This document shows, piece after piece, positions 1-10,560 of a stretch of 64,000 bases of DNA. The notes under the pieces were generated by a model. The model was given only the letters and a program-made list of their open reading frames with translations, was not told the origin of the DNA and did no database searches. Position 1 is the first letter of the stretch. Each line of letters opens with the position of its first letter. Position numbers and translations under genes: made by a program. This DNA comes from Riptortus pedestris. Lineage: Eukaryota > Arthropoda > Insecta > Hemiptera > Alydidae. The stretch covers positions 2,099,501 to 2,163,500 of the forward strand of contig CM032228.1 in assembly GCA_019009955.1 (NCBI GenBank). Direction: 5' to 3'.

Positions 1-216
1 TTTGGAATTTTCTTTCCCTCTAAACGACCTCTTATGTGAAACGCAAATATTTTGAGTTAACAATAAAAAAATTGTAACAGAGTATACATATAATTTTGAA
101 CGGAACTCTGTTTTGTCCTCTACTGGGTTGGATCGATGGACATTTGAGAAAACATTTTGAAAATAGCGTCATGAGCATAACCTCAATAGCAGATTTCCCT
201 TAAGGTAAACCTGCTA
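1..216 (-). mobile_element. HINE-A copy, 5' part, cut by window edge
   Basis: From the left edge the strand reads a TTTTGAACGGA-like block, then GGATCGATGGACATTTGAG, then the terminal palindrome AGATTTCCCTTAAGG followed by CCTGCTAA. This is the 5' end of a HINE-A in minus orientation. The rest lies outside the window. Confidence 0.8.
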
Positions 217-261
217 ACAGTAAAGTAGTTACAACAATTTTAATACTAAAATTAATTATGC

Positions 262-598
262 AAAAGTCCGTCAGGAAGGGGCTGCATAAACAAGGAAATC
301 TCCCAAATGCTGCTCCTACACTTGTGATATCACCTCGTAGTCAGGTGGGGGGGGGGGGTTACTGAAGGCAGAAAACTAGATACTACAAATAACTCGATTA
401 ATACTTTAGTTGCTAAAAATGCATACAGCAACAATTGTAGAAAATGAAAAAATTAACAAGATTGGTTCAATAACGTTTTATGATCCAAATCATAATAACG
501 GAGATATTAAGAATTTTCCAACTCCCCCCCCCCTAAATAATAATAATATGGGTACAACCTCAATAGCAGATTTCCCTGCTAGAGAGAAATCTGCTAAA
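262..598 (-). mobile_element. HINE-A copy, short, both ends present
   Basis: It starts AAAAGTCCGTCAGGAAGGGG (3' end, hairpin degraded) and finishes at AGCAGATTTCCCTGCTAG..AAATCTGCTAAA (5' end). At 337 bp it is an internal deletion form. The microsatellite is missing, but the poly-C tract is present at 523-532 and a poly-G run at 349-358. A 63-codon ORF inside it has no coding support. Confidence 0.7.
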
Positions 599-1189
599 TG
601 AATCAAATTGTCCTTCTCCATAGAAATGAATGATACAAAATCTGTATGGATCGGTTTGTTGTTGGGTATTTGATATTCTGCAACTATTCACGAATCTGGC
701 AACATGAATAGCCCAATAGCGTATTTCCCTCAAGTGCTAATAATCCATTTATTGATGTGAGAATATCCGCTGGCTTATAATGTGAGATTGGCCAATGGAG
801 GGAAGATAATACAGGATGGGATACATTACAATATTTATAAGATATAAACAGTTGTATAATATCAACTACATAATGCCAGTAATATTATTAACATACATTA
901 TATAGGCTCCTAGAGGAACCGCTTTAAATAGAAATATATACTAATCTGATATTGGCCAGGCAATAGCCTTTTTATGGGTATCCTTGCAGAGGAAATAAAT
1001 GGGAAGCAATTCAGGAGCAGAAATGGTGAAATCTGTGATACTGCCATCATCGCTAGGACGCTTATCCTCTTCAACCATTGTATCCTATTCCATAATACAC
1101 AAATCAATTACTTTCTATCAATATCAACTATTGTACTTATCCGTCACGCGGCGGCTGAATAAAGTAAGCAAATTTCTGCTATAACACTA
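599..1189. other. Unassigned, with one HINE-A 5'-end relic
   Basis: No gene is seen. At 705-752 the string AATAGCGTATTTCCCTCAAG followed by TGCTAATAATCC resembles a decayed HINE-A 5' end. Overlapping short ORFs at 910-1184 on both strands are chance. Confidence 0.5.
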
Positions 1190-1910
1190 GTCATATTCTC
1201 ATTGAAAACCAGAAAGTACGAATTACTTGCTTAATGTTTGAGTTACGAAAAACTCCATACAGCATCAACCCATAGAGCATCAATAGTTATCAACATTTCA
1301 CAATCAGACTTGTAATATCGGAAAAATATTGTATTTCCGAACCTCCCCCCCAAATATGATCAGCCGTGGTGACTAGAACGGTTAAATGTCGAAACATTTT
1401 CTAGGCAAGAACGGAAATTATTAATTGGTGATTTGGTCGGAGAAGGAATTGCAAGTATCTCGCATAATAAAGGTCTCATTAAAACAATAAGTTGTGTTTT
1501 AGATTATAATAAATAGTTTCTTGTTATATCAGCTGATTGTAATTATGACATGAGTAGGAGTGGGCCTTTACTCAAGGCTCAAACCAAAAAATACAAATAT
1601 TTCGGTCAATATTCATATCAGAGAAAATATATAAATAACAGCATATATAGACAACTACATTTAAAATAAGAATGGTTACATACATTTTTCAATGCATCGT
1701 ATAATAACAGAGACATTCCGAATTTTCGAAATTACTCCTTCTAAAGCACCCCCCCCCCCCGATTTTCCGATTTTAGGCACTGGCGGTAACAGTATATAAT
1801 TTTGGGCGGACCTCATTTTCGCCATTTCCTGGGTAGGATCGATGGACATTTCTGGAAATTTTCCAAAAATCGAGTACAACAAGAATAGTATATTTCCCTT
1901 GAGGCTAATC
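1190..1910 (-). mobile_element. HINE-A copy, long form, degenerate
   Basis: In minus orientation it carries the long-form block ATAATAAAGGTCTC (about 1466), the ATGACATGAGTAGGAGTGGG block (about 1546), a poly-C tract at 1748-1759 and the conserved GGATCGATGGACATTT (about 1837). It ends in a decayed palindrome, TATTTCCCTTGAGGCTAAT, near 1909. The 3' terminus is not recognisable. Confidence 0.65.
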
Positions 1911-2092
1911 GTACAATTAAGACAAAGGTTATACAATCTGCTTTGTTGGTCAAGTAAAGTAGTGGTAACTGGTTCTATTCTCTTCCATCCTTCTGCTAAT
2001 CCTCAATCCATTTTATATGCTCTCCAGATTTAGCTTGTCAATAATGAAGCATGATCGTATAAGATTCAAGGGTTGGATCAGGTCATTGGGCA

Positions 2093-2130
2093 AGAGGTGG
2101 GAAATCTGCTTAGTTTAAGCAGGCGTGTGC
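2093..2130 (+). mobile_element. HINE-A 3'-end relic
   Basis: GTGGGAAATCTGCTTAGTTT followed by AAGCAGG matches the 3' subterminal repeat and the first hairpin arm. The remainder of the element is absent. Confidence 0.55.
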
Positions 2131-2619
2131 GCGTGCATTGTGTTGCAATATCAAACCAGGAAAGAGCCGACTTAATTGTTGGAAGCAGTGTGCTCTAAAA
2201 ATGGCGACAATGCACAAATAATTAACATTGAAATAAGACGATCCTTTTACTGGACGGAAGGGCGACGAGTGTTTGTCCTTGAGGAACATGGCCTAGGCGG
2301 AAGTGAGAGCAGAACCGGAAATGACAAGGAAGGACGATAACCTCTCAGCAATAATGGTCCAGCCATTGACTCCCTCTTGCCTCATTAACGCCACCAGATT
2401 CTACACCAGCTGTGGCCAACCTTTGACGTGTTCCCGGCCAAACTTTAGTCTGGCAAATACGTTCAAGGTCGCTTTTAAAAGTAGTGCATTTTAAAGTAGT
2501 GTTCATAATTTTTAACGATAGATATCAGGTATGAAATTATACGACAATGTAATTATAATACAATTTATTAAAATAACAAAATGAAATGAAAAAAAAAATA
2601 GGTACAACATTATAATTAA
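2131..2619. other. Unassigned sequence beside the hAT relic
   Basis: No gene or repeat is recognised. CAGCTGTGGCCAACC at about 2409 could be a left hAT inverted repeat, since CAGATGGTCAAGGG is the inverse reading at about 3165, but the match is weak. Confidence 0.4.
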
Positions 2620-3170
2620 ATCGTAAAATTTGAAATTACAAACAACGAATGTGAAATAGCAACACCAAAATCAATGAGACACTTGAGCTTGAATTTGGGA
2701 AACTAATCCATCGATGTTTGGATTAATTCCACTGATACAAAGACGAAAAGAATTTTCCAAATTATCGTCAGTCAGCCTTGTACGATGTTTTGATTTATTC
2801 ACTTTCATCAAAGAAAATAACTGTTCGCATTTATAAGTACTGCCGAACGCACAAATCTCTCCTCACCTTCCTCATTTGGAGTAAGTAGTGTAATATTTTT
2901 GTTTAGTTGGTTTATCAAAATGTCTCGCGGGCCGAACCGCGGGGGTTGCCCTCATATGATGTATGTAGACCATGGTGAGCAATCTTTTCAATCAACGGGC
3001 AAATTTAAATTCAGAAAAAAATATTTACATATATTTTATAACAACATATTCAGTGGAGGAAGTCGATAAAATAAATTCAATTTTCTTCAATGCTTGGCGG
3101 GCCGCATAAACATGCTAAAAGCGCCGCGTGCCGGGGGTTGCCCGCATATGCCCTTGACCATCTGCCGCAG
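2620..3170 (-). mobile_element. hAT-family DNA transposon remnant
   Basis: A C-terminal transposase fragment (2671-2850) lies next to GC-rich stretches at 2928-2952 and 3098-3143 (CGGGCCG..CGCGGGGGTTGCC). Such stretches resemble the noncoding ends of Ac/Charlie-type hAT elements. No full transposase and no clear target duplication are visible, so limits are approximate. Confidence 0.55.
2671..2850 (-). pseudogene. hAT transposase C-terminal fragment
   Basis: The minus strand encodes 59 residues ending in a stop. They begin AFGSTYKCEQLFSLMKVNKS and continue KHRTRLTDDNLENSFRLCIS. The FGSTYxCEQxFSxM..NKSKHRxRLTDxxLE pattern is the conserved C-terminal (dimerisation) region of animal hAT transposases, of the kind domesticated in GTF2IRD2/ZBED proteins. 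Upstream of the alanine codon this frame has stops, while another frame continues with charged residues, so a frameshift is likely. Normal hAT transposases exceed 500 residues, so this is a decayed 3' remnant. It is too short for the conventional ORF threshold. Confidence 0.8.
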
Positions 3171-3189
3171 CTTGGAGCGATGCATCGGT

Positions 3190-3539
3190 GTCCGTCACGC
3201 AGGACTGCCACGAACTTAGCAGATTTCCCACACTTCTAACACACTATCCATAGTTTCTCTGCATATATTTTAAACGTGTAAGTCAAAATGCCATGAATAG
3301 AAGTAAGGGTTTATTTAAGCCTGAAAATAAGAAAGTGCTAATAACTGAGCTACGAAGAGAATGAATAACCTAACACGATTGTTTAACAGTTTTTGATTAG
3401 AGTCATTAAGAAGGAAATTATCTGAGTTGGTTGTCGGTTCAAATAATGAGGTAGCCTACGGTTCGGGAAAGTGTATTACCTTTGTCAAGGCCTACAATTA
3501 TAGCGAAACGTCAAAATGTCAGCTGACATTTACACATGT
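3190..3539 (-). mobile_element. HINE-A 3' end plus degenerate interior
   Basis: TGTCCGTCACGCAGGACTGC and then TTAGCAGATTTCCCACA give a decayed 3' terminus. The following 300 bases keep only traces of the long-form interior (for example GAATAGAAGTAAGGGTTTAT near 3296). Confidence 0.55.
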
Positions 3540-3575
3540 TTTTTAGCAGATTCCCCTTAAGGTGTAGCAGCTGGC
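3540..3575 (+). mobile_element. HINE-A 5'-end relic
   Basis: TTTTTAGCAGATTCCCCTTA reads as a HINE-A 5' terminus. It sits 60 bases before a second 5' terminus in the same orientation. Confidence 0.6.
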
Positions 3576-3599
3576 CAGGCTCAGTTCTCAACAACTATA

Positions 3600-3736
3600 T
3601 TTTATAGCACATTCCCCTGAAGGAAATCAGTTATTGAAGTCGTACTCATGACGGAATTTTCGATTTTTTTCTTAAAATGTCCATCAATCCTACCCAGGAG
3701 AAAACGAAAACGAAGGACGAGGTCCTTTCAAAACTG

Positions 3737-3794
<58 letters not shown>

Positions 3795-3865
3795 TAATGA
3801 TGACCAAAGCTCCGAAAAGAACAACACACCTCATATAAATACAACCTGGTCGAAAACATCAGCAC

Positions 3866-3919
<54 letters not shown>

Positions 3920-4634
3920 CTGTTACCGCTCTAGCAATCGCAATTTTTGTTTGATCGTTACCAAACTAGATATTTAGTCACTTCGTGTAAAAAGAAAGAT
4001 CAAGTTCGTTAACGGCTGAAATCGGAAGAGACGGAGAGGGTGGGCGGTTAGAGGGTAAGAATTTTGAAGTGTATATAACAATATTTATAGTAAATATTGT
4101 TATATACATTTCTTCCTTATGTTGAATATTAACGGAGATATTTGCATTTTTCAGCCTTCAGCAAAGCCCCACTTCTAGTCGTGTTACATATAGAATAACT
4201 CTGTTATATAATACACCACATTATTCGAGGCTTAAATCCCTAATATTGTTTTCAAGAGACCTTTATTATACGAGATAGATGCAAATATCGTGACCCCCCC
4301 CCCCCTCCCTTCTTATGTTCTTTGAATACTAAAATTTGATTGATTGATACAAAAATTATTTTGATTCCTTATAAATTCCAGTACCAGATATAGCAAACAG
4401 TTTTCAAAGAAATGAATATGTTACATAATGATATATTTCCGTAATTGCTTTTCATTCCTGTTAGAAGTTGGCACACCTGTTAGATTACGTTTGAGGTGCT
4501 TCCCGTCTGGAGGTTTCTTATTATCGTTTGTATTTATTCACTTGATGTTGCCGGTGCTATTGTGTTAGCAGTATGTAGATTTATCTATTGTTAAACATCA
4601 CGAGGGAAACCTGCTTAGCTTACTCAGCCCCTGC
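3600..4634 (+). mobile_element. HINE-A copy, long form, full length
   Basis: The 5' end TTTATAGCACATTCCCC begins at 3600 and the 3' subterminal repeat GAGGGAAACCTGCTTAG lies near 4603, followed by a decayed hairpin. The microsatellite is split in two (TA tracts at about 3739-3793 and 3870-3915) by some 75 bases of unrelated sequence. A poly-C tract lies at 4284-4294. Confidence 0.85.
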
Positions 4635-5046
4635 TATTGTTGTATCTATTCGGGCCCAGTGAGTGCCTGCATATTGGAGTGCATATATTGAAGGTTAGAT
4701 GGGTCCCCCTCGGAGATAACAGCACGTGGAGAGGATAAATTGATCTTAATAGGAATAGACAAATGTGTGGCAAGCCAACTGCTCCAGCTCTGCCTCAATA
4801 ACATTGTAAGCAACACAATGCGCTCAATTGCCCTATAGACACACACATGTGTGCGTGTGTGCACCGCCTTTACATCAGTCCAATAGAGGCCGCCTGCTGC
4901 AGCTACACAGGGCGGCTCTGTGCACGCAAGGCCTGCGCAAACTAACAACATTTCCACATATTGTAATATCCACGTCAATATCAAAGTAAAGTAGACTAAA
5001 AACTGAGCTCGACATGAGATGTTCATTTATACACAAGCTAAATCTT
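4635..5046. other. Unassigned, with a HINE-A 3'-end relic
   Basis: A 126-codon minus-strand ORF covers 4646-5026 but shows no family motif. Part of it (4921-4962, GCACGCAAGGCCTGCGCAAA) is a decayed HINE-A 3' terminus, so it is unlikely to be a gene. A short alternating CA/TG stretch lies at about 4840-4862. Confidence 0.5.
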
Positions 5047-6089
5047 AAAAGTCGGTCAGGCAGGGGCTGCGCAAACTAAGCAGATTTCCCTCGTGAAGAT
5101 TAATAATAGATAAACCTACAACCTGAAAGCACAACACCACCGTGAATATCAAGTGGATAAATACAAACGGTAATAATAAATCTTTCCTCTCCAGGCGAGA
5201 AGCGCCTGAAATGTAAACAAACAGAATCGCTAACCTCTCACCGGAAAGAATAAGAATTACTGAAATAAATCAGAATATAATATATTAATTTTATTGAAAC
5301 ATCTAGTACTGTAATTGATAACGAATCAGAATAATTTGTATCTCAATCAATCAAATTTTAGTAGTCCAAGAACTTAAGGCCGGGCGGGGGGGGGGGGTCA
5401 CCCGAATATATTTACATGTATTTCGTATAGTAAAGGTCTCTTGAAAACAACATTCGGTATTTAAGCTTCGATTAATGTGGTTTATTATATAACAAAGTAT
5501 TGTTTATTTAACATGAGTAGAAATGGGGGTTTGCAGAGGACTAAACACTGAAAAACGCAAATATCTCCGTTAATATTCTAAAAATAGAACGTAAAAAGTA
5601 TAACAATATTTATAGTACATGTTATTGCAATAAGATTGCTTCTATTCAATTTTTTGATACAACGTATAATAACAGAGATATTTCGAATTTTCAAAAAATC
5701 CTCTCCCCTAAACTGGTCCGATTTCAGCAGTTGATCTTTCGTTTACATAAATCGATTAAATATCGGTTTGGTAACGATCAAACAAAAATTGTGACCACTA
5801 GAGCGGTAACAGACAAATAATATATATATATAATTTCGAACGGACCTCAATACCAGATAACCCACATCAAGAACGGCGTAAGAAATTCACGAGGAATCAA
5901 AACGGTAAAAACAAAAGCCCATAACAGAGGAGCTGCGTAAATAGCGGTTATTATGAGGTGCCTACAATTTAGTGGACCTCATTTTGGTCATCTCTTGGGT
6001 AGGATTGATGGACATTTGAAGAAAGTTTCCGAAAATCGCGCCACGAGAAGAACATCGACAGCTGATTTCCTTTAAGGGAAATCTGCTAG
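5047..6089 (-). mobile_element. HINE-A copy, long form, full length
   Basis: Both termini are present: AAAAGTCGGTCAGGCAGGGG at 5047 and CTGATTTCCTTTAAGGGAAA at about 6062. A poly-G tract lies at 5386-5397 and a short TA tract at about 5820. About 110 bases at 5860-5968 separate two copies of the GGACCTCA block, either a small insertion or a local duplication. Confidence 0.85.
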
Positions 6090-7002
6090 AATCGCTGGAG
6101 GTTTACAAATGACTGAATCCAAAAAATACAAATTGGTTCGTTAAAAATCTCGTCAGAGAAAACCTATAAAACAATAGTTTTAGAAAATGAAAATTCCGAC
6201 GCTCTATATATGAAAATATTATTATTGCATTGTTCTTTAAATATTATTTGTTTCCGTATAGATAAATATATCTGCCATATACTAGTATATCACTAGATGA
6301 TCCCATATATGTTATATTCCTACTAAAGGAAGGAGTATATTTTGGATTGGGTGTTGGTGAGGTAGTTAGCTCTTAATGACCTTACCTGTTTGAGGTTATT
6401 GGCCTATCTATCCCAAGGCCTTCTCTACCAAATATGTGGCCAATATTTAATGGCCCGGTTCCTCTGAACATGGCCATTTATTGGAAATTCCTACAACACT
6501 GGCCATAACACGATTTGTTTGATAATGACAACTGACCAGCAAACTACACGCACAAAGACAGGCACACATGTTTTATGAGGGGTAAACGCCATTAACAAAG
6601 CACAATTAATGTAAGTCAACAAAGGCAAGATTAGCAAAAGCCGTCTGTATTGGAAGAGGTGTAATCGTTGGTAGCTGTCCTGGGAATATGCAATATACTG
6701 CCGGGAATGGAAGCTTTTAACAATAATAGATATTGTAGTCAGGTTCAAGGAAGAAGTACATTCAGTGCCGATAGATCAGGACTGTAATACCTCTGATAAT
6801 ATATTACAGGTACCTTGCTAATTCCTACAAACCTAATTCTAGACAAGGATAATGCTGTCGTGTTCTACTTGCAGAGGCCACTCTTCAACAGGCAGCCATC
6901 TGCCAATCTCCAAGTTTGGAGCAGCAAACATTGAATTACTAAATCAAGGGCTTAACAACGAACCTTATGCCGTTCTATCGATGCATTACCAATCTAGTAA
7001 AA
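6090..7002. other. Unassigned, no gene seen
   Basis: Apparently unique AT-rich sequence. The ORFs of 83-85 codons at 6491-6748 and 6852-7103 show no motifs. The second one runs into the next HINE-A copy. Confidence 0.5.
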
Positions 7003-7235
7003 AAAAGTCCGTCACGCAGGGGCTGCGTAAACTAAGCAGATTTCCCTCGTGGTTTAGCAATAGACAGTTCTACATGCTGATAACACGACAGCACCGTGAA
7101 TAAAACAAACGGTAATAAGAAAATTGTCCCCCTCCCGAACAAATGAAGCGTATGAAATGTAAACAAACAGGTCTGCCAGCCTCACACCGCAAACAAAAAC
7201 AATTACTGAATTAGATAAATGATAAAATTAGATCA
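7003..7235 (-). mobile_element. HINE-A copy, 3' part only
   Basis: Perfect 3' terminus AGTCCGTCACGCAGGGGCTG preceded by a run of eight A. The neighbouring block CCCTCCCGAACAAATGAAGC and the GTAAACAAACAGGTCTGCCA block belong to the long form. The 5' two thirds are missing. Confidence 0.8.
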
Positions 7236-7312
7236 AATTCCATGAATACATTTCATAAATCTATCAATTGAATAAGTATATATAATAAATATTTTTTTTT
7301 AACAATCTTATT

Positions 7313-7735
7313 AGCACTCTAAATATATAACATATTTTTTAATTAATTGACATGCAAATATATTAGAAGATGGAATGATTTTTAAATGATGGCAAGTTTG
7401 TCTCTTAAAGAGAAATGTATATTCTTGTTCAGATTTTCGATTTATTTTATGGCGAGCTTTATTTAACAATTGAACACTTGTGATTGTATTTATCTTGGCC
7501 ACAAAAATAATCCTTCAGGCATGCAATTCTATAATTCATGTTTGAACAATGAATTTCTAATTCTTAGATTTAACAGAGCGTTAAAGGTTTTTCCTCTTGA
7601 AAATAATACCTTTTCTGGAAGTATTTATGATTGTGGTCTGAGGTTTGGACAATATTCTTATGTGTTATACTATTTCTGTAAAACAAGTTCATGTTTTGTT
7701 TCACAATCACTTGTATGTTATATTGTAGGAGAATG
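7313..7735 (+). repeat. Dispersed repeat R1, copy 1
   Basis: This segment is homologous over about 430 bases to the reverse complement of 35603-36050. Shared stretches include ACTCTAA, TTTTTAATT..ATTGACAT, AATTGAACA, CTTGAAAATAAT, TTGTTATACTATT-like and CTGTAAAACA. A 91-codon ORF here is not preserved in the other copy, which has stops. No termini or known family are recognised. Confidence 0.6.
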
Positions 7736-8330
7736 TATATGTTAGCAAATAAGAATTAGCCATAAGAGACCATATCCATGGCCCATTTCACAAAGATTAA
7801 TTCTTTGTAAGGCAACAAAGCCTAAACATCAAATACATCTTGAGAGAAGTAGAGTAATGGGCTTGGGGGTGATATGCCTTATCATATAATAACCATGTGA
7901 AAGGTAATCTAGCCTCGGGACTAGAATCGGAGCATATTTGTGGACGACAATATTAGGAAGGCTTTGTACAGCTGAAGCAACTAACTACTACAAGAATCGT
8001 AGCGATGCTAATTCCATGAAGGTACGCCGCTAATGGGAGTTGTACCTGCTGCCATTTGGCAACTATAGAACTCTCTCTACCTGACAAATCCTTCAGAAAA
8101 AGATAACATTCAGTCTATCCTACAGTTCTAAATGGGTTTTGTGGAAGGTACATAGATGGCTTAGCAATAGCAGACTGATTCTACTGAAATTCGGCAAACA
8201 GCAGTTGTTGAAGGAAGCAAGTCATTGATCTGCGACCTACCAGAGCTGAATGCAATGTTTCTACAGTGAACTGCCTTCCATTCCATACTAGTTGCCAATG
8301 GAACTGGTCAGGCTGTGTATTATCAACTAG
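7736..8330. other. Unassigned, no gene seen
   Basis: Apparently unique sequence with no ORF of note. Nothing further can be supported. Confidence 0.5.
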
Positions 8331-9295
8331 TGGGGGGGGGGGGGTTAGAGGGAAGGATTTTCCAATCAATCTTATTGCAAATTGGATGATCTATAAATGT
8401 TGTTCTATACATATTTTCCGTAAAATGAGTATTAACCAAGATATTTGGATTTTAGCAGATTTCCCTTAAGGGAAATCAGCTATTGAGGTCGTACTCATGA
8501 TGCGATTTTTAAAAAATTGTCTCAAATGTCCATCGATCGTACCTTGGAGATGACGAAAATGAGGCCCGTTCAAAACTATATATATAATATTTGTCTGTTA
8601 ACACTCTAGCGGTCGCAATTTTTGTTAATCGTCACCTAGCTCAGTATTTAATCGTTTTATGTAAAATGAAAGATCGAGTTCGTTAAAGGTTGAAATCGGA
8701 CCAGTGGGAGGGGTGGTTTAGAGGGGGGGATTTTCGAAAATTCGAAATATCTCCAAAATTATGCATCGGATCGAAAAAATTGTATAGGACCAATCTTATT
8801 GTAAATTAAATTTACTATAAATATTGTTATATACATTTATTCTGTGTCTTGAATATTAACCGAGATATTTGCATTTTTATGTTTGCAGCTTCAGAGATGA
8901 GATCGGCTAACTTTGGGTCTAGTCGTGAGTTTCCGTCAAGAGCTAGTTCGGGCCGTTCCCGTAACTGTTTGACTCTCTATTCTGAAATTTCTTTATTGTA
9001 AAACTTCACGTGGGAAATCTGCTTAGTTTACGCAGCCCCTGCGTGACGGACTTTTATAGTTTTTTGTTTTCAATAAACCCCACTCCTACTCATGTCATAT
9101 TGACAATAAGCAGTTGTCTCATGAACCACTTCATTACAAGTTTCAGTTTGGCTGACCTGTTGGACGCTTTCCGTTGTAGAGTTATGAACTTTTAACTGGA
9201 AGATTTCTCATTACCGTTTGTATTTATTCACTAAATATTTGCGGTAGTGTTACTAGCATTTATATTTCTATTGTAAAAACCCATGAGTAGGCCCA
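8331..9295 (+). mobile_element. HINE-A copy, long form, interrupted by a second HINE-A
   Basis: The left piece (8331-8449) has the poly-G tract and runs to AACCAAGATATTTGGA. The right piece resumes after 9055 with ATAGTTTTTTGTTTTCAATA and the ACTCCTACTCATGTCATATT block. The uninterrupted copy at 14244-15227 shows the two pieces as one continuous sequence. Its own 5' and 3' termini are not recognisable. Confidence 0.75.
8450..9055 (+). mobile_element. HINE-A copy, short form, complete (606 bp)
   Basis: Complete from TTTTAGCAGATTTCCC (8450) to the hairpin CGCAGCCCCTGCG and GACGGACTTTT (9055). The microsatellite is a very short TA tract at 8578-8587. It is inserted in a T run of another HINE-A. 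It is one of the best type copies in the window. Confidence 0.93.
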
Positions 9296-9730
9296 TCTCA
9301 TTTCGCCACGATGGAATTCATCATCTCTGGACCTTTTTTTGCCGTTTCCATAAAAATGTATGTATTAACTGTCAAATATCTAAAGTGTATTAGTATTAAA
9401 GCGAACATAAGACGTTGGTAGAGTTGAACACCTATAAGCATATACAATAGTTGATGATACAGAGTTTATACCGTTATTGTATATTGTAGAGTTACTATCT
9501 GTGCCATCTCCTGATACCGTTATCTATGTAAATTAATTAACAAGACCTAGCTGGTGTTTGAGAAGGCTCCTCACATTCAGACAGCCCACAATTACAAGTT
9601 CTGCTCTAAACCGTTTGGTCACGAAGCGAGTCATTGTCCTTTCGATGGGCTTCGATCCTTTAATACGCTTGTTATCCTCAGCAATTTCTGTATTCCCCCA
9701 AAACTTTACCATTTGACAAAACTAGAAAAA
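9296..9730. other. Unassigned, no gene seen
   Basis: Apparently unique. The 103-codon ORF at 9554-9865 has no motif and overlaps the next HINE-A 3' end, so it is not called. Confidence 0.5.
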
Positions 9731-10442
9731 TGGCCACCACGCGAGGGCTGCGTAAACCAAGCTATTTCCCACCGCACTGCTACTAGTTTTCATTCTACCA
9801 CATATTCTCTATTTTCAAGCACACACATACGTGTGGAAAACTATGTACTACATCTAGTACTTTAATTTAGAATGCATCAGAATAAATTTCATCTCAATCA
9901 ATGAAATTTAAGTAGTCTAACAATTTAAGATAGGGGCAGGGTTTACAAGAACATATTTGCATGAATCTCGTATAATAAAGGTCTCTGGAAAACAATGTTT
10001 GGTATTTAAGCTTCGAATAATGTAGTTTATTATATAACAGAATATTGTTTATGTAACACGAGTAGAAGTGAGGGTTTACTGAAGACTGAAAAATGCAAAT
10101 ATATCGGTTAATATTCAAGGTAGGGAATAGATGTATAACATCATATTTATAGTACACTGAATTTGCAATAACAGGTGTAGTCCGTAAAAATATCCCCTCC
10201 CACTGGTCCAATTTCAGCCCTTATCGAACTTGATCTTTCTTTTTACATAAAACGACTATATATCGAGTTTGGTAACGATAAAACAAACATTGCGACCGAT
10301 AGAGAGCTAACAGACAAACATATATATATATATATATATACAGTTTTGAACGGACCTCATTTTTGTCATCTCCTAGGTAGGATCGATGAACATTAGAAGA
10401 AAAATTTCGAAAATTGCATCGTGAGTACATGCCTCATAGCTG
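9731..10442 (-). mobile_element. HINE-A copy, long form, degenerate
   Basis: Decayed 3' terminus CCACGCGAGGGCTGCGTAAA at 9735, long-form blocks at about 9976 and 10060, a TA tract at 10320-10340, and GGATCGATGAACATTAGAAG near 10380. It fades at CCTCATAGCTGAC without the terminal palindrome. Confidence 0.75.
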
Positions 10443-10560
10443 ACCTCATTTTTGTAATCCCCCCTCCACTCTTAAATTCTTGGACTACTAAAATTTGTTG
10501 GATTGAGATAAAATTTATTCTGATTCATTATAAATTACAGTACTAGATGTTTCAATAAAA
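10443..10560 (+). mobile_element. HINE-A interior fragment
   Basis: CTTGGACTACTAAAATTTGT and the following stretch are the reverse complement of the block at 5283-5370 in the minus-strand copy. This short piece therefore lies in plus orientation between two minus-oriented copies. Confidence 0.6.

Noticed and set aside
4646..5026. 126-codon minus-strand ORF as a gene
   Set aside because: No domain or motif, and part of it is a decayed HINE-A 3' end.
7470..7745. 91-codon ORF in repeat R1 as a gene
   Set aside because: The homologous segment at 35603-36050 has stops in the same frame.
9554..9865. 103-codon ORF
   Set aside because: No motif, and its second half lies in a HINE-A 3' region.
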